IMG/VR virus record: IMGVR_UViG_3300046170_000378
Location: 62,001-126,000 of that record
Strand: one strand, 5' to 3'
DNA from: a virus
DNA: 64,000 bases
The notes under the pieces are model-generated. The model saw only the letters and a list, made by a program, of their open reading frames with translations, made no database searches and had not been told where the DNA came from. This document shows, in pieces, positions 45,711 to 53,375 of this stretch; positions within the stretch are counted from its first letter, which is position 1, and every line of letters begins with the position of its first letter. Position numbers and translations under genes: made by a program.

Positions 45711-45856
45711 TCTTTCCTCCAGACTTAAATAACATTTGTTATATGCACGTGTAGAAAAACTGTTTCATTTTTTTGAAATAAATTTTTAATTTAGTCTCCA
45801 TGAAACAATAGAGAACTAAGATATATAATAAGTATAATAATTAAAGTAGAAATTAC
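45711..45856 (+). promoter_or_regulatory. intergenic region with GATATATAAT promoter at 45820-45829
   Basis: This 146-base gap contains a weak hairpin (TTTCA/TGAAA near 45763-45777, before T-rich sequence) that might end the RuvC transcript, a GTTTCAT/ATGAAAC inverted pair (45762-45768, 45800-45806) and the exact 10-mer GATATATAAT at 45820-45829, 27 bases before a short ORF. Confidence 0.5.
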
Positions 45857-46027
45857 ATGTTAATTACTGTAGACTACCTTCGTCTAGTGGAGATTCTCAA
45901 TAAAATGGTTGCAGCGAACCAGCTTACTGAAAAGGAAGCGTCAGAGTTACTCAACAAGTCAGGACTGATTAAGTTAGAGAACAATAGATGGAAGGAACCA
46001 AGTGGAGCAATTTTAACATTTAATTGA
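45857..46027 (+). CDS. small protein, 56 aa, helical
   Basis: An ATG-to-TGA ORF of 57 codons, preceded by an A-rich leader and the 10-mer promoter box. It encodes a short helical protein (DYLRLVEILNKMVAANQL, TEKEASELLNKSGLIKL) that could form a small helix-turn-helix-like domain. It fills an otherwise empty 400-base gap before the gp32-like gene and could be a regulator. No family recognised. Confidence 0.5.
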   Translation: MLITVDYLRLVEILNKMVAANQLTEKEASELLNKSGLIKLENNRWKEPSGAILTFN

Positions 46028-46113
46028 AACATTTTTTATTTATACATTATAAGGTAACGAAAGAACATTAAAGTAATTTCAAGTATTAAACAATTAAACA
46101 ATTTAAAGGTATT
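46028..46113 (+). promoter_or_regulatory. upstream region of the gp32-like gene
   Basis: T-rich ATTTTTTATTTATACATTAT (46031-46050) followed by AAGG, then an A-rich leader to the ATG at 46114. The arrangement, a T-run then TATA-like box, resembles the 33-bp promoter-like repeats at 58238 and 58677, suggesting an early or middle promoter for the replication block. Confidence 0.4.
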
Positions 46114-47055
46114 ATGAGCGAATCATTTGACATTTTTAACTTGGGCGTAGAAGACGTAGAAACGCATCAGCCCGAAAGAACAACAGTAAACGAAGTTTAC
46201 AAACCAACAGCCGATGACGGCAAAGACGGAACTTATAAAGCACTAATCCGCTTCGTTCCAAATCCAGAGAATCCAAGAAATTCTCTAATTCAAAAATACG
46301 TACACTGGTTAACAAATTCTAGCGGTGACGGTAAATTGGTAGATTCACCTTCTTCAATTGGTGAAAAATGCCCAATCGCAGATGTATTCTGGAAACTGAG
46401 AAAATCTGATTCAGCAGTAGATCGCAAGTCATCAGAGAAACTAAAAAGACGTCAGCAGTACTATTCTCTAATTAAAATTATTAAGGATCCACAAAATCCT
46501 GAACTAGAAGGTACTTACAAAATCTTCAAATTCGGTTACAAGATCAAAGAAAAGATCGATGCAGAATTGAAGCCAGATTTTGGTGAACCAACACAAGTAT
46601 TTGACTTGTTTGAAGGTAAGAACTTCGAATTGATCATTACTCGTCAAGGTGAGTACAATAACTACGATAAGTCTAAGTTCTCTGCAAGTACTTCTGCTAT
46701 TCTAATGGGCGATGCTCCAGCAGAAAGAACTAAAGAAACTATGACGGCAATTAAGGCTGAGCTAGAAAACGCTCCATCTCTTGTAAACTATGACTATAAA
46801 GCATGGGATGAAGACACTAGAGCTTTTGTAAATGACGTACTTCGCATGTACTTAAACCCTGGTGATTCTATTTCAGCAGTAACAAGCAGTGCTAAGTCTA
46901 CGCCTAAAAAAGCTACTACTTCTAATAACACTACGGCAACAACTGTAGTTGAAGCTGCAGCTCCAGTCGCGACATCTTCAACGACAGAATCTACAACTTC
47001 AGCTGTTTCTACAGATGATGATCTTGATTCTTTCTTGAATGACCTCGACATCTAA
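46114..47055 (+). CDS. 32: gp32-like single-stranded DNA-binding protein
   Basis: A 313-aa protein, close to T4 gp32 (301 aa). The core (YKALIRFVPNPENPRNSLIQ, then SIGEKCPIADVFWKLRKSD) and the late strand FELIITRQGEYNNYDKSKF follow the T4 gp32 pattern. The C-terminal Ser/Thr/Ala linker ends in an acidic tip DDDLDSFLNDLDI, which in T4 recruits replication partners. The four zinc ligands of T4 gp32 are not obvious; only one cysteine of that region remains, so the zinc site is probably lost. It overlaps the primase start by 17 bases. Confidence 0.85.
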   Translation: MSESFDIFNLGVEDVETHQPERTTVNEVYKPTADDGKDGTYKALIRFVPNPENPRNSLIQKYVHWLTNSSGDGKLVDSPSSIGEKCPIADVFWKLRKSDSAVDRKSSEKLKRRQQYYSLIKIIKDPQNPELEGTYKIFKFGYKIKEKIDAELKPDFGEPTQVFDLFEGKNFELIITRQGEYNNYDKSKFSASTSAILMGDAPAERTKETMTAIKAELENAPSLVNYDYKAWDEDTRAFVNDVLRMYLNPGDSISAVTSSAKSTPKKATTSNNTTATTVVEAAAPVATSSTTESTTSAVSTDDDLDSFLNDLDI

Positions 47056-48118
47056 TAACATAGAGCTTACACAAGAGCTTAAGGAAAGGATAGAGTATGC
47101 GCTTATACAAGTAACTACTCAATCACATACAAATCCTAACAAGCAATCACTAAAGGGCATGCATGGGCGAATAACCCTAGCATGTCCTTATTGTGGTGAT
47201 TCCCACAAAGATGATACCGCAAAACGTGGTAATTTATTCTGGGACACACTACAATATCACTGCTATAACTGTGGCCATCATACTAATTTACACACCTTTT
47301 TAAAAGATCATGATGTTCGCTTGAGTAAAAGCGGAGATTCTTTTACAGTAATTGACTATATTCAACAGAATAAATTACAGGTGCGTACAGAGAATGTATT
47401 AAAACCCACCCTGTTTGAAGATATACAAAAACATGCAATAGACATCGATACATTTAAGGCTAAGTTTAAAGCTAAGTCTATTGAACCAGGTGATTGGATA
47501 TGGTTTCAGCTTAAAGATAGATTATTGCATAAAAAATTAGATGAATTTTTATATTCAGCAAAAGAACATCGCCTTTGGATTTTAAATCTTAGTACAGATA
47601 ATAAAATCATTGGCGCTCAAACAAGAAGAATGAAAGGATATGGGCAAAGATACCTTTCATATGATTTACCAAAACTATATGAAGAAATGGGTCAGCCTCT
47701 TCAGATAAGTGAATCAGAATCTAATCAGCTTGCAAAGATTTCTACACTGTTTGGCATTATGAAAGTTACATTTCAAAGGCCAGTTACATTGTTCGAAGGA
47801 CCACTAGATGCTAAGTTTATGTCAAACTCACTGGCATTAGCTACCGCTGGAAGATCTACAGATGAATTTGATGAAATAGAAACTGTAAGATATATGTTCG
47901 ACAATGACGAAACAGGTAAGAAAAAAATGATAGAAAAACTAAAGAAAGGCAGACCCGTATTTATGTGGTCTAAATTTCTAAAGGACAGTAATTTAGATAC
48001 ATATAATATCAAAGATCTTAATGATTTGATGATTAAATGTTTTGAAATAAAGTCTGACGCATTTAAAAACATTAATAATTATTTTACATCAAGTCAATTA
48101 GATCTATGGTACATTTAG
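47039..48118 (+). CDS. 61: DNA primase gp61-like
   Basis: A 359-aa primase, near T4 gp61 (342 aa). A zinc-binding domain has C49-P-Y-C52 and C75-Y-N-C78. The toprim-type core includes TLFEGPLDAKFMSNS and YMFDNDETGKKKM (the metal-binding Glu and DxD). gp61 synthesises RNA primers together with the gp41 helicase. The start inside the gp32 gene and an overlap with the next gene make this a coupled replication cassette. Confidence 0.85.
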   Translation: MTSTSNNIELTQELKERIEYALIQVTTQSHTNPNKQSLKGMHGRITLACPYCGDSHKDDTAKRGNLFWDTLQYHCYNCGHHTNLHTFLKDHDVRLSKSGDSFTVIDYIQQNKLQVRTENVLKPTLFEDIQKHAIDIDTFKAKFKAKSIEPGDWIWFQLKDRLLHKKLDEFLYSAKEHRLWILNLSTDNKIIGAQTRRMKGYGQRYLSYDLPKLYEEMGQPLQISESESNQLAKISTLFGIMKVTFQRPVTLFEGPLDAKFMSNSLALATAGRSTDEFDEIETVRYMFDNDETGKKKMIEKLKKGRPVFMWSKFLKDSNLDTYNIKDLNDLMIKCFEIKSDAFKNINNYFTSSQLDLWYI

Positions 48119-48333
48119 AAGAAATTACAAATATGGTTGATAATAACCTAGAAGATTTTTATAATGACAGAGACCGCTTTAAGGGGTTTAAATTGCTAGT
48201 TGATTTTAACGAAGCAGAAATTCCTGATGAGCCAGAAACACCTGACATGGAATTTAGTAAACCTAAATTTAAGAAGAGACAAACCACTTCTAAACACATT
48301 AAGTCTAATCCCAACAAAAAATCACTATTTTAA
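48106..48333 (+). CDS. small hypothetical protein (75 aa)
   Basis: Not recognised. Acidic N-terminal helix (EEITNMVDNNLEDFYNDRD), Pro/Glu-rich middle and a basic tail (KPKFKKRQTTSKHIKS). It overlaps the primase end by 13 bases and abuts the UvsY-like start, so it is part of the same operon and may be an accessory replication or recombination protein. Confidence 0.5.
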   Translation: MVHLEEITNMVDNNLEDFYNDRDRFKGFKLLVDFNEAEIPDEPETPDMEFSKPKFKKRQTTSKHIKSNPNKKSLF

Positions 48334-48756
48334 ATGAGTAAAGAAAAAATATTAGCATTAGACGAAAAGTTAAGTTCTCAAAGGGCTAGTTGGTCACAAA
48401 ATATTAAAGATCTTGCTAGATCTCTGAGATCTATTAATGCAATGGAAGAAACTATATCAGGTATATTGTCAACTAGACAAACCATGGTAGAACAGATTGC
48501 ATATTTAAATACTAAAATTAAAGAACAAAAAAACAATATAAATTCCAGGTGGAAAGAAGCATATTTAAGATATTACGAATATGATTACAAACTTGGTGAA
48601 AAACAAAAAGAGCGTTTTATAGAAAACGATCTAGTGCAAGAGCACACAAAATTATCTCTTTTAGAAAATCAATTAGATTTTATGAAAGAATCGGTAAAGA
48701 CCCTAGATAATATGGGATTTGCCGTTAGAAACAGGTTGGCAATTAAAGACCTGTAA
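48334..48756 (+). CDS. uvsY: UvsY-like recombination mediator
   Basis: A 140-aa helical protein; T4 UvsY has 137 aa. The C-terminal half (WKEAYLRYYEYDYKLGEKQK, then NQLDFMKESVKTLDNMGFAV and RNRLAIKDL) follows the UvsY pattern, including the YY...G region and the closing GFAVRNRL (GFAIKHI in T4). UvsY loads UvsX on gp32-coated ssDNA. Its position between primase and UvsW supports this, since uvsY and uvsW are also adjacent in T4. Confidence 0.75.
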   Translation: MSKEKILALDEKLSSQRASWSQNIKDLARSLRSINAMEETISGILSTRQTMVEQIAYLNTKIKEQKNNINSRWKEAYLRYYEYDYKLGEKQKERFIENDLVQEHTKLSLLENQLDFMKESVKTLDNMGFAVRNRLAIKDL

Positions 48757-48780
48757 CTAAAATAAAAAAGCCCATTAAAT

Positions 48781-49155
48781 GTGGAGCTTAGTTTAACAGA
48801 AAATGAACAGTTGCTTAGAATTGACGATGCAACTGAAATGGAGTTGGAACAATTAAACATCTCTCTTAACAAGAGAATTGAGTCATGGCGATTTAATCCA
48901 CTAGTTAAGAAGGGATTATGGGACGGCTACATATCTTATATTAAAGATGACAAATGGATTCCTTCCGGACTCTGGAGAGAAGTTATGACTATCTGTAAAG
49001 ATTACGGATATGAACTTAAACTAAATGGAATAACAGTCTTATTTGACACCACTATTAACCAGGAAGAGTTTACAGAATGGGCATTAAAGTTCTTCGAAAA
49101 ATCAGAAATTACACCTAGGGATTATCAAATAGAAGGCAGCATTCAATATTCTTAA
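48781..49155 (+). CDS. uvsW: UvsW-like helicase, N-terminal part
   Basis: Start at GTG 48781, no in-frame ATG upstream. The N-terminal domain (LSLTENEQLLRIDDATEMEL, NPLVKKGLWDGYISYIKDD) matches the T4 UvsW start, including the pattern NKRIESWRFNPLVKKGLWDG. It reaches the Q-motif-like TPRDYQIE, where the frame breaks at GG 49135-49136. Removing one G gives QIEAAFNILKFRKCLSELAT and rejoins the helicase core; repaired length is 502 aa over 48781-50290. Confidence 0.75.
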   Translation: MELSLTENEQLLRIDDATEMELEQLNISLNKRIESWRFNPLVKKGLWDGYISYIKDDKWIPSGLWREVMTICKDYGYELKLNGITVLFDTTINQEEFTEWALKFFEKSEITPRDYQIEGSIQYS

Positions 49156-50290
49156 ATTCAGAAAGTGCCTCTCTGAACTTGCAACATCTGCGGGTAAAAC
49201 TCTAATTTCATTTTTAACAGTAGCATATCAGCTAGAAAAAAAGAAATCAGAAAAGATACTTTTTATTGTACCTAATGTTTCATTGGTGGTACAAGCGAGT
49301 GAAGATTTCTTAGACTATAACTACAGAAACTCAGTAGATATAAAAGTACAACAAATATACAGTGGCCAGAAAATAAGACCAGGTAGAAATGTAGTAATAG
49401 GCACATATCAATCACTAGTAAAAAAGAATAAAGAGTACTTTGAACAATTTGACGCTGTGATTATTGATGAAACACATAAGGCTAAATCTACATCCATTAA
49501 AACTATACTACAAAAGTGCGTAAATGCCAAATACAGGTATGGGCTATCAGGAACTATTCCGAAGGCAGGCACAATAGATAGACTTACACTAATGGCATAC
49601 ACTGGTCCGTTGATCACTGAGGTTTCTGCAAATTTCCTACAAAACGAAGGACATATTGCAAAATGTAAAGTTAAGGTAATTAAGATGGATTATGCACCTC
49701 AATCAGCAAAGGACGCATTTAGAGAAATGTCACAAAACAGATATGAAAGTAAAGATGTTTTTAAATTTGAACAAAACTATATTATTAATTCAGAGGGCCG
49801 TCTCAACTTCGTTACTAACATTATTTCCAGAGTACGCGGTAATAGTCTTGTCCTTTTTCACCGTATTGAGCACGGTAAAAAGATATATGCTAAACTTAGG
49901 CAAGAAAGTGATAAGACCATATACTATGTCGATGGTGGAACTGATAAAGATATTAGAGAAGAATATAAAAAGAAAATGGAAGCAAACGAAGAAGTGGTTA
50001 TCGTTGCATCTTATGGTACGTTTTCAACAGGAATCTCGATTAAGAAAATACATAACATCTTCTTTACAGAATCGTTTAAATCGGAAGTTATAATTAGACA
50101 ATCTATTGGTAGAGGATTAAGACAACATAAGTCAAAGGACAGTGTAAACATAATAGATTTTGTAGATGATTTATCATCACCCGACTGGGATAATTACCTT
50201 ATTCGTCATGCTAAAGCACGCCAAAAGATCTATAAAGAACAGAAGTTTAAATACGATATAAAAAATGTATCATTTGAAGGAGATATATAA
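49136..50290 (+). CDS. uvsW: UvsW-like helicase, catalytic part
   Basis: The SF2 helicase core in the frame after the probable inserted G: Walker A SAGKTL, motif Ia-like LFIVPNVSLVVQ, motif II IIDETHKAKS (DETH), motif III LSGTIPK, the region VVIVASYGTFSTGISIKKIH and motif VI RQSIGRGLRQHKS. UvsW unwinds R-loops and branched recombination intermediates and controls the switch from origin- to recombination-dependent replication in T4. The rejoined 502-aa product is about the size of T4 UvsW. Its last codons overlap a GATATATAAT element. Confidence 0.8.
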   Translation, partial: AAFNILKFRKCLSELATSAGKTLISFLTVAYQLEKKKSEKILFIVPNVSLVVQASEDFLDYNYRNSVDIKVQQIYSGQKIRPGRNVVIGTYQSLVKKNKEYFEQFDAVIIDETHKAKSTSIKTILQKCVNAKYRYGLSGTIPKAGTIDRLTLMAYTGPLITEVSANFLQNEGHIAKCKVKVIKMDYAPQSAKDAFREMSQNRYESKDVFKFEQNYIINSEGRLNFVTNIISRVRGNSLVLFHRIEHGKKIYAKLRQESDKTIYYVDGGTDKDIREEYKKKMEANEEVVIVASYGTFSTGISIKKIHNIFFTESFKSEVIIRQSIGRGLRQHKSKDSVNIIDFVDDLSSPDWDNYLIRHAKARQKIYKEQKFKYDIKNVSFEGDI

Positions 50291-50291
50291 T
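50282..50291 (+). promoter_or_regulatory. GATATATAAT late-type promoter element
   Basis: The exact 10-mer overlaps the UvsW stop codon and lies 32 bases before the ATG at 50324. It would drive the head-cargo-like genes that follow. Confidence 0.5.
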
Positions 50292-50323
50292 AAAATAATC
50301 ATAATGAAACAAATAAAATCATA

Positions 50324-52039
50324 ATGGAAAAACTAAAATCATTTGAGCAATTTGCTAAGGTCAAAACCGAAAACGAAAAAGCTCAACTACAAGAAGAGCA
50401 AAACGCAAAAAGAGAAGTTGAAGCTAGCAATTTTAAGGCGCTACTATCAGAATTTAATGTTACTTCTATTAAAGAGTTATCTGAAGAACAAAAACCAGAA
50501 TTCTTTTCAAAACTAAAAGGCATCGAAGTAAACGAGGCATTTTTAATTGCTGAGGGAACTAGAGGTCAATTTGGTAGAATCGACAAAAGAGGTAATATTG
50601 AATCAGTATATACTCACTATGATTCTTATCCAGAAAACATGTTACCGCTTATCAAGAAAACATATTTAAAAGGTGGTTCACCACTAAACATGGTTCTTAA
50701 AAACGGAGATAATTCAGGTTTAGAATCTGATCCAAGCGGAATGAACTACTATGGCGATACAGATAATATGAAAGGTAATGTTAAAAACATTGACAGATAT
50801 ATCTCAACTGCAGGCGATAAAGCCGGTGCAGAATTTATTTACCTTTTTGATGAAAAATCAGGAAAGTGGTTAATGGCTGATATTTATGCAGGTGATAAAG
50901 ATTTAAAACCAGCATTTGAATCAGTAGTTAATGAATCAGAAGCTGAAAATATCTTACAGGATCTTTTAGATGAAAGAGGAGGAGACATGGGAGAATTACA
51001 TGGCATGGAAATGGAAGATGCTTTAGATACAGTTGAATCTTATGGACATAAAGGTTCTAAAGCAAAAAAGATTGCACAAGAATTATTTTCAATGTGTAAT
51101 GAATCAGTAGTTAATGAAGCTATTAAAGTAGAAGGTAAGAGAGATGCTAAAAAAGTAGTAACTCAATACAATAAAATTTTATTCTCTAAATTAAATGCAA
51201 TTGGTGCATCTAACGATAAGAAAACTTTATTAGGTGCAATTAAAAAATTATTCTTAGATTCAATGGAAGATGCTAATTTCCATAGAGAAAGAGAAAAATG
51301 TGCAGGTGCTATTAAAGGTAATATAGGATCTATTCCAGTAATAGTTGATGGTTTAGGCAAAATGTCAGTAAACATTGGATCAACAAGAATTAAAGATGCA
51401 TTAGAACAAGAATATTCTAGAATTTCAAATGCAGCTGGATGGTCAGGTCAAGGTATTGCAGAAGGAACTGCATTATTCTTAGAGCAGTGTGGCTTTGCTA
51501 AAATGGGACAAGATTTACTAGATAGATTTAACTCTTTCTTTGAAGGTGAAATAAAAGACAACTTTGAATTTAGAATGTTTGAAACCATTAAGTATGCAGA
51601 AGGTGTATTAGAAGCTTCGGTTGTTATGGATGCAACAGATCCTGGATCTAAAGTATTAAAAAAATTACTTAAGAAACATAAAGTTACAATGGAGATCATT
51701 GATAATAACGGACCGAGCGGATGGCCAGAAGTTGAATTAACAGGTTCAAGAGAAGATCTACAATCAGTATTAGCATCTGATGATGGTTGGGGTGACCCAG
51801 AATTAGGAGAATATATTGAAGAATCTAACGAAACTTTTAAAATTAAAGTTAAAGCTTTAAACGAAGCTGAAGTAACTTCAGACGAAGAATTTAAAGAGTA
51901 TGCATTCTCAGTATTACAAAAGGCATTCGGCGATGATTTTGATGAAGCTAAGGCTCAAGAAGTTGTAGATGGTTTAATTTCTAAAAACTCGGGAGATTAC
52001 GGTGCTATGGTTGGTGCATTGAAATCGTCACTGGGGTAA
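50324..52039 (+). CDS. large putative head-internal (capsid-targeted) protein
   Basis: A 571-aa protein starting MEKLKSFEQFAKVKTENEK, close to the capsid-targeting peptide of T4 internal proteins. It contains several soluble segments separated by VNE/S, VNE/A and LNE/A sequences (residues ~72, ~205, ~263, ~515) that could be prohead-protease sites. One segment (GTRGQFGRIDKRGNIESVYT, HYDSYPENMLP) resembles small stand-alone phage proteins. No enzymatic motif recognised. A terminator follows at 52055-52079. Confidence 0.55.
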   Translation: MEKLKSFEQFAKVKTENEKAQLQEEQNAKREVEASNFKALLSEFNVTSIKELSEEQKPEFFSKLKGIEVNEAFLIAEGTRGQFGRIDKRGNIESVYTHYDSYPENMLPLIKKTYLKGGSPLNMVLKNGDNSGLESDPSGMNYYGDTDNMKGNVKNIDRYISTAGDKAGAEFIYLFDEKSGKWLMADIYAGDKDLKPAFESVVNESEAENILQDLLDERGGDMGELHGMEMEDALDTVESYGHKGSKAKKIAQELFSMCNESVVNEAIKVEGKRDAKKVVTQYNKILFSKLNAIGASNDKKTLLGAIKKLFLDSMEDANFHREREKCAGAIKGNIGSIPVIVDGLGKMSVNIGSTRIKDALEQEYSRISNAAGWSGQGIAEGTALFLEQCGFAKMGQDLLDRFNSFFEGEIKDNFEFRMFETIKYAEGVLEASVVMDATDPGSKVLKKLLKKHKVTMEIIDNNGPSGWPEVELTGSREDLQSVLASDDGWGDPELGEYIEESNETFKIKVKALNEAEVTSDEEFKEYAFSVLQKAFGDDFDEAKAQEVVDGLISKNSGDYGAMVGALKSSLG

Positions 52040-52054
52040 AAACAATATATAAAC

Positions 52055-52079
52055 TAGAGGGTAACACTCTCTATTTTTT
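52055..52079 (+). terminator. intrinsic terminator
   Basis: TAGAGGGT (52055-52062), loop AAC, and ACACTCTCTA pairing as an 8-bp stem with one G-U (through 52073), followed by six T. It ends the 50324 transcript, 13 bases before the next ATG; an AATATATAAA box lies just upstream at 52044-52053. Confidence 0.7.
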
Positions 52080-52091
52080 ACTTTAAACGAT

Positions 52092-53363
52092 ATGAAGATT
52101 TATACTAATTTCAACACCTTTTTAACAGAGCGCATTCACTTTAATGAATCTAATTTAATATTAGAAGGTGGAGCAGCCGGCCACATGTCACACCCATTTG
52201 ACAACAAGTCGCTAACCTTTGGTGATTTTAAAAAGCTTATAGAATCTGGATTAAGCGGAGAACTTAACTTTGAAGAAGATCCTACTGAAAAAACAGATGG
52301 TCAAAACCTATTTGCAACCGTTAAAGATGGTGAAACACTATTTGCTAGAAATAAGGGTCAAATGAAAAATCCGATAGACCTAAACGGTATCATTAAGATG
52401 TTTACTGGTCACGCGTCTAAATTAGTAGAAGAAACATATATTTTCGCAGCAAAAGATTTAGCTGATGCTTTACCAAAACTTAAGGATCAATCAATGTTTG
52501 CAAACGGATTAAATTTCGTTAACATGGAATTAATCTATTCTAAAAACCCTAACGTAATATATTACGACAGAGATGTTATCCAATTTCACAACATAGTTGA
52601 AACTGACGGTGAAGGAAATCAAACAGGAACTCAAAATTTAGCAACAGAACTAGTAGGAGCATTAAAAGAATTAAAGAAAGATGTACAAAAAACATTTACT
52701 ATAATTCCACCTCAAGTATTAAAGATAGCTAAAGATATTGACTTCGAGGCAAACAAAGCAAAATTCATTAAACAAGTAGAAGCATTAAGAGATCGTTATA
52801 ATTTAACAGATGCTGACGAAGTTTCTAGGTATCACGAAATGTGGTGGAGAGAAACTATAGATGCAAATTTCCCTGATTTAGAGCAAAACCACAAAGAGGG
52901 TTTATTATTAAGATGGGCGTATGGAGATAAGAAGACTTTAAATTTAAGATCATTAGACAAAGAGCTTGGTAAAGATAAGGCATCGTTAATTAAGAAGTTT
53001 GACAAAGAAGACGTTAAGAAGAAATATAAAGAAAACATTAGACCATTCGAAGATCTATTCTTAGAATTAGGATCTATAATTCTTAAAAATGCATCAAATT
53101 TTGTTGCTGCTTCTCCAGATCAAGAGATGCAAAGGTTGCATAATCAAATTAGAACTGAAGCTGCTAAGATTAAAAAATCAGGTGGAATTGATCAAATTAA
53201 AAAAGTAGAAGCTGAGCTTGCAAGATTAGAAAGAATCGGTGGAATAGAATCTATTATACCTACCGAAGGCTTGGTTTTCAAATACAAAGGACATACATAT
53301 AAACTAACTGGTACTTTTGCTGCTATTAACCAATTAATGGGTATTATTAAATACGGCAGATAA
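52092..53363 (+). CDS. ligase-superfamily nucleotidyltransferase, capsid-targeted
   Basis: A 423-aa protein. Motif I K67-T-D-G70 in PTEKTDGQNLFATVK supplies the lysine that accepts AMP. The segment DGETLFARNKGQ follows as motif Ia, VNMELIYSKNPNVIYY may be motif III, and EGLVFKY (residues 392-398) and YKLTG fit motifs IV and V. This is the pattern of RNA/DNA ligases; related phage proteins are often annotated DUF6267. The N-terminus MKIYTNFNTFLTERIHFNE resembles a capsid-targeting peptide and is followed by LILE/GGAAGHMSHPF, a possible cleavage site. It may seal RNA or DNA early after injection; inferred. Confidence 0.65.
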   Translation: MKIYTNFNTFLTERIHFNESNLILEGGAAGHMSHPFDNKSLTFGDFKKLIESGLSGELNFEEDPTEKTDGQNLFATVKDGETLFARNKGQMKNPIDLNGIIKMFTGHASKLVEETYIFAAKDLADALPKLKDQSMFANGLNFVNMELIYSKNPNVIYYDRDVIQFHNIVETDGEGNQTGTQNLATELVGALKELKKDVQKTFTIIPPQVLKIAKDIDFEANKAKFIKQVEALRDRYNLTDADEVSRYHEMWWRETIDANFPDLEQNHKEGLLLRWAYGDKKTLNLRSLDKELGKDKASLIKKFDKEDVKKKYKENIRPFEDLFLELGSIILKNASNFVAASPDQEMQRLHNQIRTEAAKIKKSGGIDQIKKVEAELARLERIGGIESIIPTEGLVFKYKGHTYKLTGTFAAINQLMGIIKYGR

Positions 53364-53375
53364 AACAAAAATAAT

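Noticed and set aside
49692-50093. 133-codon frame inside the UvsW-like gene
   Set aside because: It overlaps the helicase motifs in the proper frame and has the composition of a shifted reading.
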